Positions 36,099 to 47,700 of a stretch of 64,000 nt of DNA are shown piece by piece (within the stretch, counting starts at the first letter, position 1; the number at the start of each line of letters is the position of its first letter). Made by a program: the position numbers and the translations under genes. The stretch spans positions 5,890,001 to 5,954,000 of the forward strand of contig OZ020251.1 of the NCBI GenBank assembly GCA_963971285.1, given 5' to 3'. Origin of the DNA: Astropecten irregularis. Its lineage: Eukaryota; Echinodermata; Asteroidea; Paxillosida; Astropectinidae. A model generated the notes under the pieces. That model was given only the letters and a program-made list of their open reading frames with translations. It did no database searches and was not told the origin of the DNA.

Positions 36099-37734
36099 GT
36101 GAGTGTTATATTTATATCAATTCAAACCACACGTTTCTGGAAAATGAAGTGCAAGTAATCCTCCAATAATCATAAGGGAACCTGTTTCAGGGTTGAGCTG
36201 AGAGAGACTCGACTGGCACTCCTATCACTCAGTTCCCAACTTTAGCTATTGAGTGGATGGCTAGACACACTGATGTAAACAAAAACAACTTCATCAAAGG
36301 GTGCTGGCTCAGGAGAGCCATTGGCAGGCTTCTAGCAGAGTAGGAAGAGCTCCTTGGATGGAAGTCTTCCTAGGAAACAGAAACTCTGAACAGCAAAGCT
36401 GCATCTGCCAGGGGCCGTCTTACAGGTGGATGTTTCTGCTTCCGTTTCTGCTTCCGTTGGAGACGGTTGAGAAGTGTCTGTCACCCTTCCTCAATTTAAA
36501 AATGTGCTGTTCAGGCATTAAGTTCACCGAATGCCCAATACCCAACCTTGTCCATGGTTTGTCGTCAAAATATAACACATATAATATGACCAAATGTTGG
36601 AATAATTCAAGACAACCACAGGGTAACTTCATTTCCGAAAACTATTTACAAGTGTTTTATTCAACTCTTGGACATTGCGCTTCTTCAGCTTAAACAATGT
36701 CCACTTATTTCAAAATAAAAGGTACAGGTGATACTACGCTCCCAGAGCTAATAACAATATCCACATATCTCAACTTAGGCTGATAGGTGATACTGATACT
36801 AAGAACTAACAATATCCATTCAGTTAACACTATAATGATTCATCACTGATGATATTATGCAACTTTTGTCTTACAGTTTCATCGAACTAGGAAATATCGG
36901 CGGGGAATCTCTAATACGCTCTTGGTTCCTCGAACACAAGTTAGCGCCTCTGTAGCTCCTCAAATCAGCTCCCCAAGTAAGCTTTACTCTTCATCTACAA
37001 CTCCAGTATTAAAATGGCTCCTTAAAACTTAGCTCCACAACTTTCAATTAAGTTTGCAATGGGAGACCTCTGACTAACCATGGTTAACTTTAAGAGGCTT
37101 CCCTTCACTGTTCTTGGGAAACGTGTGTCATGTTGCTTTTGTGCGCAAATATTCGTTGTAAATACAATAAACACAAAAGCTTATTGCAAGAAAGGTCTTT
37201 GACTCCATTGTCCTGGTTGATAATGACTCAAATTCATATTTGGAGTGAGTAGAATAATGGCTGTCCTCAGCTGTGACTTCCCAGATACGTTAAGTCAAAT
37301 TCAAGTAGCAGATCCGTCAGAATGTTGTTGTCACAAATCAAGAGATGCTGGTATATTCTATGGTAGTAACATTATGTCATTAGTCAGCATTCAGGAATGT
37401 TAGTTGATTACAATCTCAGCGAAAGATGCAAGATGTGTTGCTCTATGTGGCAGCATGTTAAGCGCACAGCACAGTTTGCATGGATACATACATCTACATA
37501 TACCTGGTTGAAGTTGGCGTTTAATGGTTGCTATCCATTAATTGGGTAACATCACATACCAGTTAATTAAGTGCAGTCATGCATGTAAACATGAGGAGGT
37601 CGGAGGTACCAGGTCGTAACAATGCCTAAGTGTAAAAAGTTTGTAGTGTAAAAAGTGTATTGGCAACAATCAGATGTTTAAATTCCTAATTCCCTTTGTT
37701 CCATCATGCACTACAGGGTTGACAACAACCCAGG
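36099..37734. other. unique island between satellites
   Basis: A 130-codon frame at 36301-36693 has no recognisable motif. A short candidate exon at 36888-36983 has an acceptor, an open phase 0 frame and gtaagc, but its product is not recognised. Confidence 0.3.
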
Positions 37735-37961
37735 CCTTACTTCAAAGGTATCAATGACTTCGCGAACCTAGTTGTTGAGCGATTCACGATCTACAATTGA
37801 GTTCCCGTGGGCGGCGTTTCCACCATGCCTATGACACCGTCCACAGCCACGCCCACAGTGTCATGAAGCAGCACAAGGAGGCTCTTATTGAAGCTGAGGT
37901 CAATGGTGTCACAAGAAAGAGAAAGTCCATAGACTTCTAAGACATTCTGCTTTTTGAAAAG
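37735..37961 (+). pseudogene. CYP4-like cytochrome P450 exon, disrupted
   Basis: Two reading frames together resemble an internal CYP4 exon. The first has PYFKGINDFANLVVERF. After a one-base shift near 37796 come GRRFHHAYDTVHSHAHSVMK, KRKSIDF and DILLFEK before a gtatga donor. P450 enzymes of this family oxidise fatty acids and similar lipids at the ER membrane. A TGA at 37798-37800 marks the frameshift and a TAA at 37938-37940 interrupts the DF-DILL motif. No heme-binding exon is visible, so this is a remnant. Confidence 0.65.
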
Positions 37962-38238
37962 GTATGAAAAAAGAATCTTGCCTATCCCTGCTTGACAACA
38001 TGTGCCTCTAATTAGTAATTTATGTACTTCAGAGAAACTGTTCCGTCGAATGGAATCCCGCATCCTTATCACTGGGTTACATTGGTTACATTTGCGTAAT
38101 GTTTTGGTCTTCTTTGGCTCTAAAAGGCTCAAGTTCTGCTTGTTCTTGTTAGGGGTGGTTCATTGTTTGGAGAGAAGGAAATGATTAATTGTTAAATTTG
38201 TCATTGAGATTTTTAAGATCCTTTTTTTGCCAAAACAG

Positions 38239-38331
38239 TCTCAGAAGAGTGAATTCTCAAATGAAGCTATTCAACAGCTGATCTTCCACTTCGAAGACGA
38301 GATTAGAGATAACTACAAGAACATAGTAAAG
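38239..38331 (+). CDS. orphan exon, 31 codons, unrecognised
   Basis: It has a strong acceptor (cctttttttgccaaaacag), an open phase 0 frame of 93 nt and an AAG|gtatgg donor. The peptide is acidic and probably helical (EAIQQLIFHFEDEIRDNYKN). I do not recognise the family. It could belong to a gene whose other exons I could not find. Confidence 0.35.
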
Positions 38332-38667
38332 GTATGGATAATATGCAAGAGCCAAAGTGATTGGAATGGTTTTAATTGCTTGCTTCCTTGTTTGCTGCAC
38401 TGCTTGCTGCCCTGCCATCTCACTTATTATTTTGCTTTGCACTCATTGCACTTTTGGCAAGTACTTGTGATACACATGAAGTAATTTTCCTTGATTATTG
38501 GTCATGCGTGGTTAAGTTTCCCCTTGTTGGGACTGAATGTGGTGGATTTTTTTGTTACTTCCTTGTGTGTCACAAGTAAGCTGAACTTAACTGAATAACC
38601 CTATTAACCCCTTCATATCATTTCTAGACATCCTGCTGAATGCACCCTAGCGACTCATTTACACTGA

Positions 38668-38725
38668 GCTGATGGCTGAGCCATGTCACTGCTGCATCTC
38701 ATTACAGACGAGGCCGCTTAATTCT
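38668..38725 (-). pseudogene. relic zinc-finger exon of the recombinase-like family
   Basis: These 58 bp align without gaps to the zinc-finger exon at 54749-54879, at about 72% identity by eye. The KRP, WLSH and Leu positions are kept. The Cys-Pro-Leu-Cys codons have become Arg, Leu and two stops. It is a dead fragment of a second gene copy. Confidence 0.55.
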
Positions 38726-38744
38726 CTTACGGTTACTTTTGTAA

Positions 38745-39555
38745 AAGAAAGATAGACAGTACATAAACCTGATCAGTAATGCTAAACTGCAATTACAGCA
38801 AGCAATGAACAATTAGCTTTGTTGTTCAGTTTCCTTTAAACTGTTCGGAATGTGATGAAATTGTCCAGAATGTGATGTTCATAAAATTTTAATTGGGTAT
38901 GTTTTCGTTAGACGTAGAACCACAATCCCCTCTATCTTGTTCAGCTGTCATCACTGTTTAGTTATCTTACTCTGTACCATAAATAGCAAGCAATTGTTTA
39001 CCCCTATTTCTAAGAAACTGCTTTTAGTCCACCTAAACATTGTCACAAACCATCAAATCAGTTGTCAAATTAACCAAACAATTAAGATTTTATTGTCATT
39101 CAGTCAACTCCATGGAAAGATTTTTGTTTTGTTTTATGAACATAAACCGACTTAAACTCAGTGGGTTTTAATAAACCAAAGTAATGTAAAAATGCAATAA
39201 ATGGTTCATTTGTACACAATTTTAGCACACTATGAGATGAAATTCTTTGTCACAAGGTGATGAACTGAGATGAATTCTTATAAATTATAGTATGTCCCCA
39301 ATATTCATATTATCTTCTACTGACTGATGCCTTAAAAGAACAAATAAAATACCCCTGAATGAATGTGTCCTATTTACAATATTGAAGGCAGGAACTAGAC
39401 AGAATTAAGGCAGTACATTTCAACTTAACTCAAACTGTAATTAACATAACACATTTAATTCTATGAACGTTATACTTTTGCTTATTCCTGCCATTCTCTA
39501 TCACTATGTGGAGATTATCTTATAACCAATGCAAAGTACTAAAAATTCATATTGT
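38745..39555. other. AT-rich intergenic stretch
   Basis: No genes or clear repeats are visible before the 159-bp array begins. Confidence 0.3.
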
Positions 39556-39559
39556 TATG

Positions 39560-41095
39560 GTCAGTCAAGACACAAGTTTATGTACATATTACACAGATAT
39601 TAAAAATTCATGTTGTTATGGTGACAAATAGTGGCCTAATTTACAATCATGTTCCTTTTCCACCATAGAGTAAGCCAAATCATAAGAATTATTTCACTTT
39701 CTTTCTTTGCAGCCTACATTTTGGCTAGGCTACACAAGTTATGTACATATTACACATATTAAAAATGCATGTTGTTATGGTGACAAATAGTGGCCTAATT
39801 TACAATCATGTTCCTTTTCTACCATAGAGTAAGCCAAATCATAAGAATTATTTCACTTTCTTTCTTTGCAGCCTACATTTTGGCTAGGCTACACAAATAT
39901 ATTTACATATTACACATATTAAAAATTCATGTTGTTCATATGGTGACAAATAGTGGCCTAATTTACAATCATGTTCCTTTTCCACCATAGAGTAAGCCAA
40001 ATCATAAGAATTTTTTCACTTTCTTTCTTTGCAGCCTACATTTTGGCTAGGCTACACAAGTTATGTACATATTACACAAATTAAAAATGCATGTTGTTAT
40101 GGTGACAAATAGTGGCCTATTTTACAATCATGTTCCTTTTCCACCATAGAGTAAGCCAAGTCATAAGAATTATTTCACTTTCTTTCTTTGCAGCCTACAT
40201 TTTGGCTAGGCTACACAAGTATATGTACATATTACACATATTAAAAATGCATGTTGTTATGGTGACAAATAGTGGCCTAATTTACAATCATGTTCCTTTT
40301 CCACCATAGAGTAAGCCAAGTCATAAGAATTTTTTCACTTTCTTTCTTTGCAGCCTACATTTTGGCTAGGCTACACAAGTTATGTACATATTACACATAT
40401 TAAAAATTCATGTTGTTATGGTGACAAATAGTGGCCTAATTTACAATCATGTTCCTTTTCCACCATAGAGTAAGCCAAATCATAAGAATTATTTCACTTT
40501 CTTTCTTTGCAGCCTACATTTTGGCTAGGCTACACAAGTATATGTACATATTACACATATTAAAAATGCATGTTGTTATGGTGACAAATAGTGGCCTAAT
40601 TTACAATCATGTTCCTTTTCCACCATAGAGTAAGCCAAGTCATAAGAATTATTTCACTTTCTTTCTTTGCAGCCTACATTTTGGCTAGGCTACACAAGTT
40701 ATGTACATATTACACATATTAAAAATGCATGTTGTTATGGTGACAAATAATGGCCTAAATTACAATCATGTTCCTTTTCCACCATAGAGTAAGCCAAATC
40801 ATAACAATGGGAGACTTTTGGAGAGTCAGTCTTGAGTCAACAGCGCACGCACGCGCAATACAAAGCGCGCATGCTCACAATTTCGCAAGCATGGTTTGCG
40901 CGTGCGCTGTTGACTCAAGACCGACTCTCCAAAAGACTCCCATTATTTCAACTTCTTTCTTTGCAGCCTACATTTTGGCTAGGCTGCACAAGTATATGTA
41001 CATATTACACATATTAAAAATGCATGTTGCTATGGTGACAAATAGTGGCCTAAATTACAATCATGTTCCTTTTCCACCATATTTCATTTTCTTTT
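39560..41095. repeat. 159-bp tandem array, eight units
   Basis: The landmark TTGGCTAGGC falls at 39721, 39880, 40043, 40202, 40362, 40521 and 40681, a spacing of 159-163 bp. A last copy lies after an inserted element. Each unit has ACATATTACACATATTAAAA, GTTATGGTGACAAATA and a TTTCTTTCTTTGCAG stretch that looks like a splice acceptor. Confidence 0.95.
40806..40944. mobile_element. 139-bp hairpin MITE inside the 159-bp array
   Basis: The arms start AATGGGAGACTTTTGGAGAG and pair over about 45 nt with two mismatches. The loop is rich in GCGC and GCAT. It is present in only one of the eight units, so it inserted after the array had formed. Confidence 0.9.
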
Positions 41096-41230
41096 AGCCT
41101 ACATTGTAGTTACTCTGTCCCTAGTATGTTATTAGACCCTAGTATATGGTCACCAAGACCCAAACATGGTTAATAGGGACACACATACTACGTTATAGTT
41201 ACTCTGTCCCTAGTATGTTTACCAGACCGT

Positions 41231-41310
41231 AGTATACGGTCACCAAGACCCAAACATGGTTAATAGGGGTGTCCCTATTAACCATGTTTGGGTCTTGGTG
41301 ACCATATACT
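41231..41310. repeat. hairpin junction 1 in the 90-bp satellite
   Basis: Two arms of 38 nt (ending TTAATAGGG and starting CCCTATTAA) with one mismatch are separated by four bases. The array is locally inverted here. Confidence 0.9.
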
Positions 41311-43870
41311 ACATTATAGTTACTCTGACCCTAGTATGTTTACCAGACCCTAGTATAGGGTCACCAAGACCCAAACTTGGTTAATAGGGACACACATACT
41401 ACGTTATAGTTACTCTGACCCTAGTATGTTTACCAGACCCTAGTAAATGGTCACCAAGACCCAAACTTGGTTAATAGGGACACACATACTACGTTATAGT
41501 TACTCTGACCCTAGTATGTTTACCAGACCCTAGTATAGGGTCACCAAGACCCAAACATGGTTAATAGGGACACACATACTACATTATAGTTACTCTGACC
41601 CTAGTATGTTTAGCAGACCCTAGTATATGGTCACCAAGACCTAAACATGGTTAATAGGGACACACATACTACATTATAGTTACTCTGACCCTGGTATGTT
41701 TACCAGACCCTAGTATAGGGTCACCAAGACCCAAACATGGTTAATAGGGACACACATACTACATTATAGTTACTCTGACCCTGGTATGTTTACCAGACCC
41801 TAGTATAGGGTCACCAAGACCCAAACATGGTTAATAGGGACACACATACTACATTATAGTTACTCTGACCCTGGTATGTTTACCAGACCCTAGTATAGGG
41901 TCACCAAGACCCAAACATGGTTAATAGGGACACACATACTACATTATAGTTACTCTGACCCTGGTATGTTTACCAGACCCTAGTATAGGGTCACCAAGAC
42001 CCAAACATGGTTAATAGGGACACACATACTACATTATAGTTACTCTGACCCTAGTATGTTTAGCAGACCCTAGTATATGGTCACCAAGACCTAAACATGG
42101 TTAATAGGGACACACATACTACATTATAGTTACTCTGACCCTAGTATGTTTACCAGACCCTAGTATAGGGTCACCAAGACCCAAACATGGTTAATAGGGA
42201 CACACATACTACATTATAGTTACTCTGTCCCTAGTATGTTTACCAGACCCTAGTATAGGGTCACCAAGACCTAAACATGGTTAATAGGGACACACATACT
42301 ACATTATAGTTACTCTGTCCCTAGTATGTTTACCAGACCGTAGTATAGGGTCACCAAGACCTAAACATGGTTAATAGGGACACACATACTACATTATAGT
42401 TACTCTGACCCTAGTATGTTTACCAGACCCTAGTATAGGGTCACCAAGACCTAAACATGGTTAATAGGGACACACATACTACATTATAGTTACTCTGTCC
42501 CTAGTATGTTTACCAGACCGTAGTAAATGGTCACCAAGACCCAAACTTGGTTAATAGGGACACACATACTACATTATAGTTACTCTGACCCTAGTATGTT
42601 TAGCAGACCCTAGTAAATGGTCACCAAGACCTAAACATGGTTAATAGGGACACACATACTACGTTATAGTTACTCTGACCCTAGTATGTTTACCAGACCC
42701 TAGTATAGGGTCACCAAGACCCAAACATGGTTAATAGGGACACACATACTACATTATAGTTACTCTGACCCTAGTATGTTTAGCAGACCCTAGTAAATGG
42801 TCACCAAGACCCAAACTTGGTTAATAGGGACACACATACTACATTATAGTTACTCTGTCCCTAGTATGTTTACCAGACCCTAGTATAGGGTCACCAAGAC
42901 CCAAACTTGGTTAATAGGGACACACATACTACATTATAGTTACTCTGTCCCTAGTATGTTTACCAGACCCTAGTATAGGGTCACCAAGACCCAAACTTGG
43001 TTAATAGGGACACACATACTACGTTATAGTTACTCTGACCCCGGTATGTTTAGCAGACCCTAGTAAATGGTCACCAAGACCTAAACATGGTTAATAGGGA
43101 CACACATACTACATTATAGTTACTCTGACCCTGGTATGTTTAGCAGACCCTAGTAAATGGTCACCAAGACCTAAACATGGTTAATAGGGACACACATACT
43201 ACATTATAGTTACTCTGACCCTGGTATGTTTAGCAGACCCTAGTAAATGGTCACCAAGACCTAAACATGGTTAATAGGGACACACATACTACGTTATAGT
43301 TACTCTGACCCTAGTATGTTTACCAGACCCTAGTATAGGGTCACCAAGACCCAAACTTGGTTAATGGGGACACACAATCTACGTTATAGTTACTCTGACC
43401 CTAGTATGTTTACCAGACCCTAGTATAGGGTCACCAAGACCCAAACTTGGTTAATAGGGACACACATACTACATTATAGTTACTCTGACCCTAGTATGTT
43501 TAGCAGACCCTAGTAAATGGTCACCAAGACCTAAACATGGTTAATAGGGACACACATACTACATTATAGTTACTCTGACCCTAGTATGTTTACCAGACCC
43601 TAGTATAGGGTCACCAAGACCCAAACATGGTTAATAGGGACACACATACTACATTATAGTTACTCTGACCCTAGTATGTTTACCAGACCCTAGTATAGGG
43701 TCACCAAGACCCAAACATGGTTAATAGGGACACACATACTACATTATAGTTACTCTGACCCTAGTATGTTTACCAGACCGTAGTATATGGTCACCAAGAC
43801 CCAAACATGGTTAATAGGGACACACATACTACATTATAGTTACTCTGACCCTGGTATGTTTACCAGACCG

Positions 43871-43952
43871 TAGTATATGGTCACCAAGACCCAAACATGG
43901 TTAATAGGGGTGTCCCTATTAACCATGTTTGGGTCTTGGTGACCATATACTA
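43871..43952. repeat. hairpin junction 2 in the 90-bp satellite
   Basis: It has the same fusion sequence as junction 1, with perfect arms of about 39 nt. The two junctions are 2,640 bp apart. Confidence 0.9.
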
Positions 43953-44608
43953 CATTATAGTTACTCTGACCCTAGTATGTTTACCAGACCCTAGTATAGG
44001 GTCACCAAGACCCAAACTTGGTTAATAGGGACACACATACTACGTTATAGTTACTCTGACCCTGGTATGTTTAGCAGACCCTAGTAAATGGTCACCAAGA
44101 CCTAAACATGGTTAATAGGGACACACATACTACGTTATAGTTACTCTGTCCCTAGTATGTTTAGCAGACCATAGTAAATGGTCACCAAGACCTAAACATG
44201 GTTAATAGGGACACACATACTACATTATAGTTACTCTGTCCCTAGTATGTTTACCAGACCCTAGTATATGGTCACCAAGACCCAAACTTGGTTAATAGGG
44301 ACACACATACTACATTATAGTTACTCTGACCCTAGTATGTTTAGCAGACCCTAGTAAATGGTCACCAAGACCCAAACTTGGTTAATAGGGACACACATTC
44401 TACGTTATAGTTACTCTGACCCTAGTATGTTTAGCAGACCCTAGTATATGGTCACCAAGACCTAAACATGGTTAATAGGGACACACATACTACATTATAG
44501 TTACTCTGACCCTAGTATGTTTAGCAGACCCTAGTATATGGTCACCAAGTCCCAAACATGGTGAGGAACTATTGAGCAACTACATTAAATGTGCTCTCGC
44601 TGGTATAA

Positions 44609-44614
44609 TTTATT
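44609..44614 (-). terminator. polyadenylation signal overlapping the stop codon
   Basis: AATAAA on the minus strand contains the TAA stop. The satellite begins about 50 bp further on, so the 3' UTR may be very short. Confidence 0.35.
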
Positions 44615-44723
44615 TTTCAGGATATTTCTTTTCCATCTCAATAAGCCACCTCATGTGGTCGTACACCTGTCTGGTTGAGTAAGAATTTCTCAGCCAGGGT
44701 ATTTCGTTGAGTAGATCGTCAAC
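44610..44723 (-). CDS. recombinase-like gene, exon 20 (terminal)
   Basis: The acceptor is gttcttacag and the exon runs in phase 0 to TAA at 44610-44612. It encodes the second half of the SANT-like module (EIPWLRNSY, STRQVYDHMRWL) and a lysine-rich end. Confidence 0.8.
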   Translation of the reverse strand, partial: VDDLLNEIPWLRNSYSTRQVYDHMRWLIEMEKKYPEK

Positions 44724-47700
44724 CTGTAAGAACAGAATATGGAAAAACCAGTACATTTTTTATTCTGACTAGTTTCATCATATTTTGACTTGTTTCTTGT
44801 ACAGTGCTTCATGTTTCAGATTTTAAAATTTCTGCAAAATAGGAAAGTTTTGCACAAAATTTAAAAAGAATGTTTTTAATATCCTTGATTGATCTGGAAT
44901 GTTTATGTGTTAAGCATTCCAGATTTAGACTGTTTGTAATTCCTAAATTCATTTGTTATTAGTTGTTACAATTCCAGGAAAATGTCAGAGCTTTTTTGAT
45001 ACAATCAATTTTGATACAATCTATTCGATATTTGTCCTGCATGAGTGTTAGGCCTAATTGTCTCAATTGCAGGAGTGCTTTTATATTTTATAATTGTTCG
45101 CTTACCAAATCCATCAGATTCTTCTTTTTCCCTGGCATGGTCCCATCTTTGGCCTTTAGGGCTTTGTATTTTTCCAGGAGGCAGTCATCCTGTTCGGTTG
45201 ACCACATCCTGGAAACTCGACCACCTCTTTTCTGCAGAGTTATGGAACATTCAAAAGTTACTAATTTAATAGGTATTTTAACATTTAATGAATTGATGCA
45301 GTGTACAGACAAACAATTATTAATTACCTGTTTTAATGTGGAATAGATGTCATAATATTGGTTTTTGCACTTTATGATGATGTGTCAATGAAATCAAACA
45401 GAAAAGCTTCTGAATGCTTACTTATCGTGCTGATGAAAATATGAAAGTTGGCCAGTGTTCTCCTTGACTCGTTAATTAGGCACAGAATTTGTGACATGAT
45501 ATGAAATATGTGCCATTTATTTTAAGGTTTGGGGGCTTAACTTGATTTGATGAATATGTATCAAGGATATGCATTAAATTTTATAGGACAAGTATACTGG
45601 CTGCAGTTTGTATCCGGTTACCCGGTTAACCGACCATTCAAAAGGGTACCCGGGTACATTTTCCCAGTTAGGTTAATCGAAAAGTATCTTTTTAATGGCC
45701 TCTTCTTTTTGAAACATAGACATTTCAAGAGTTCACAAAGAAAAAAATGTCAAGTCAGGGCCGGTGAGCACAAATTACCACGATCTTTTGAAAATTGGAC
45801 CAGCAGGCTTATGCAAAGCAAAGGCCAGACATTTTGCTATGTCTACCACTGCCAAATGTTGTGACAAAAGAATGTTGTCAACCAATTTCCTAAAAGACCA
45901 AAACTTACTATTTCTTTGTTATACGGGTAATCGTAATCGTAACCGAAAAATTGAAGGGTAACCGGTTACAAAATTATTCGTAGACTTACAGCCCTAAAGT
46001 ATACACATTTCTGGCAATACTGTTTTTACCTTTTTTTTCAAGACCACAGTTTCCTGACTTGAATCTTTGTCCTGGGAAAAAGATACAAAATATTCTAATT
46101 TAGACCTGAAGATAAGATTTACAAGAGATGCATAGTGGGGATTTGTCTTTGTTTTCCTTTACTCTAAAGTCATCCAAATCTCTAGACTTTGTGCACAAAT
46201 GAGGAAGCATTTTCCTATGTACATTGTTGTCTCCTTAAATTCATTACTGTTCCTCCAGGTTGGGGGTTAAGCATGCACATGTAGGGGTAACAACTCTGTC
46301 TTGTATAAACAAAGCATGTGACGGAAACATCAAACATCAACAGAAGAAACCAACAATATAATATAGTCTAATTGGTTCTTGATGTTGTTGTTCTATATAC
46401 TCAAACGTACAGATGGGGATCCGCACTGTGATCCACATGCATGTACATACAGACAACTCTGGAGCAAGGAAATCCTGTCAATATATTCCCCGAAAATGGG
46501 GGAACGCACTTTTTTCTGTACATCAACCAATGGGCAGTAAGTAAGAAAGTATTATTGTCTCTCCTACAATGTATCCCCAACATCACAGACAGACAGTGAA
46601 CATATTGACATACAGAAGGTTTGGTGTGTAGGTAGACAAATGAAAACACTAACTTACATTTCGCAGGCCACAGAAAGACATGCTTTGCATGTAGGTGTTC
46701 TGTAAGGTACAAATGTAAAATATAAATGAATTTTAAAATCATGATTCTTTCACCAAATGTCAATGTTAGGGATGGTTTTTCTTTATGACACGAAAGAATT
46801 ATGATTTGAGTTGCCATACATTAATTTGTTTGGATTCAAAGTACTTTTATACATTGAACTAATATGGCCGCATTTTAAACGTCACTAGGTCTAAGAAAAA
46901 AATCTTGTTATACTTGGAAAAGCCTTATGTTCTGTTATCAACAGACATAATCTCTAGTTTTATTGTGTATTTATACACAAAATGGTGAACAGAAGGTGTG
47001 TAACACTGAGTTGACAAACCCAAGTACTTATAAAAAAAAAGTTGAAAGTTGGAGCACTAGAAAAGCAATGTTGCTTGTATGATGGCTAGCAGTAAGACTT
47101 ACTAACATACCCTCAGCAGCCTTTTTATTAACAGATGCTGAGGCTTAAAACAATTGAAAGAAGTTAATTTCCAAGGAATGATTCATATTGAGGAGTTACA
47201 GTAATATATACTAAGAATCAAGTCAGAACACTGACTCACTCAGGTTCACTGGTCAGCCTGGTGTCAATCAATGTCAGGAAGTGATGAAAGTATGTGACAA
47301 CAAAATTGTTCTTGGAAATAAGGAGTAAACATTTCTTAGATGCTGTCTTCATGTGACAAAACAATTATAATAAGGAAATAAGGCTACAGGTCAAAATTGT
47401 ATTACTACTTATGTGGATGGTTATCAGTTACATGTAGGCCCTATAAGGCAAAAAATGGATTTTTATAATTTCATTGAATAGTACAAATAATACAGAGGAC
47501 ATGGCTTTCCTCAACTGAGTTGCAGTTGTGAAGAGTGGAAGCTCACGAGCAAACGAAAGAAGAAGAAGAAGAAGAATCAGTCCAGAATGTAAAATTAATG
47601 AACTGCCAGATAAGAAAAATGAACTGAAATGAATAAAATAATTAACTGTCTGTATCACGATAATGAAACGTACCTCTGATGTCTGTTTTGAAATCCTGCT

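Larger units (their letters stand above)
41096..44560. repeat. 90-bp satellite array, about 38 monomers
   Basis: The landmark ACATTATAGTTACTCTGACC recurs every 90 bp (41401, 41491, 41581 and so on). Many units contain the near-palindrome GACCCTAGTATAGGGTC. Runs of identical variants occur, for example four consecutive units with CTGGTATG from about 41671. Two head-to-head junctions interrupt the array. It ends about 50 bp from the stop codon of the next gene. Confidence 0.97.

Noticed and set aside
39560-44560. A CRISPR-like array
   Set aside because: The units are contiguous near-identical monomers of 159 and 90 bp with no unique spacers, in an obviously eukaryotic sequence.
41096-44560. 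Telomere-derived repeats, because TAGGG and CCCTA words are abundant
   Set aside because: The words occur once or twice per 90-bp unit as a palindrome around GTA, not as tandem TTAGGG.
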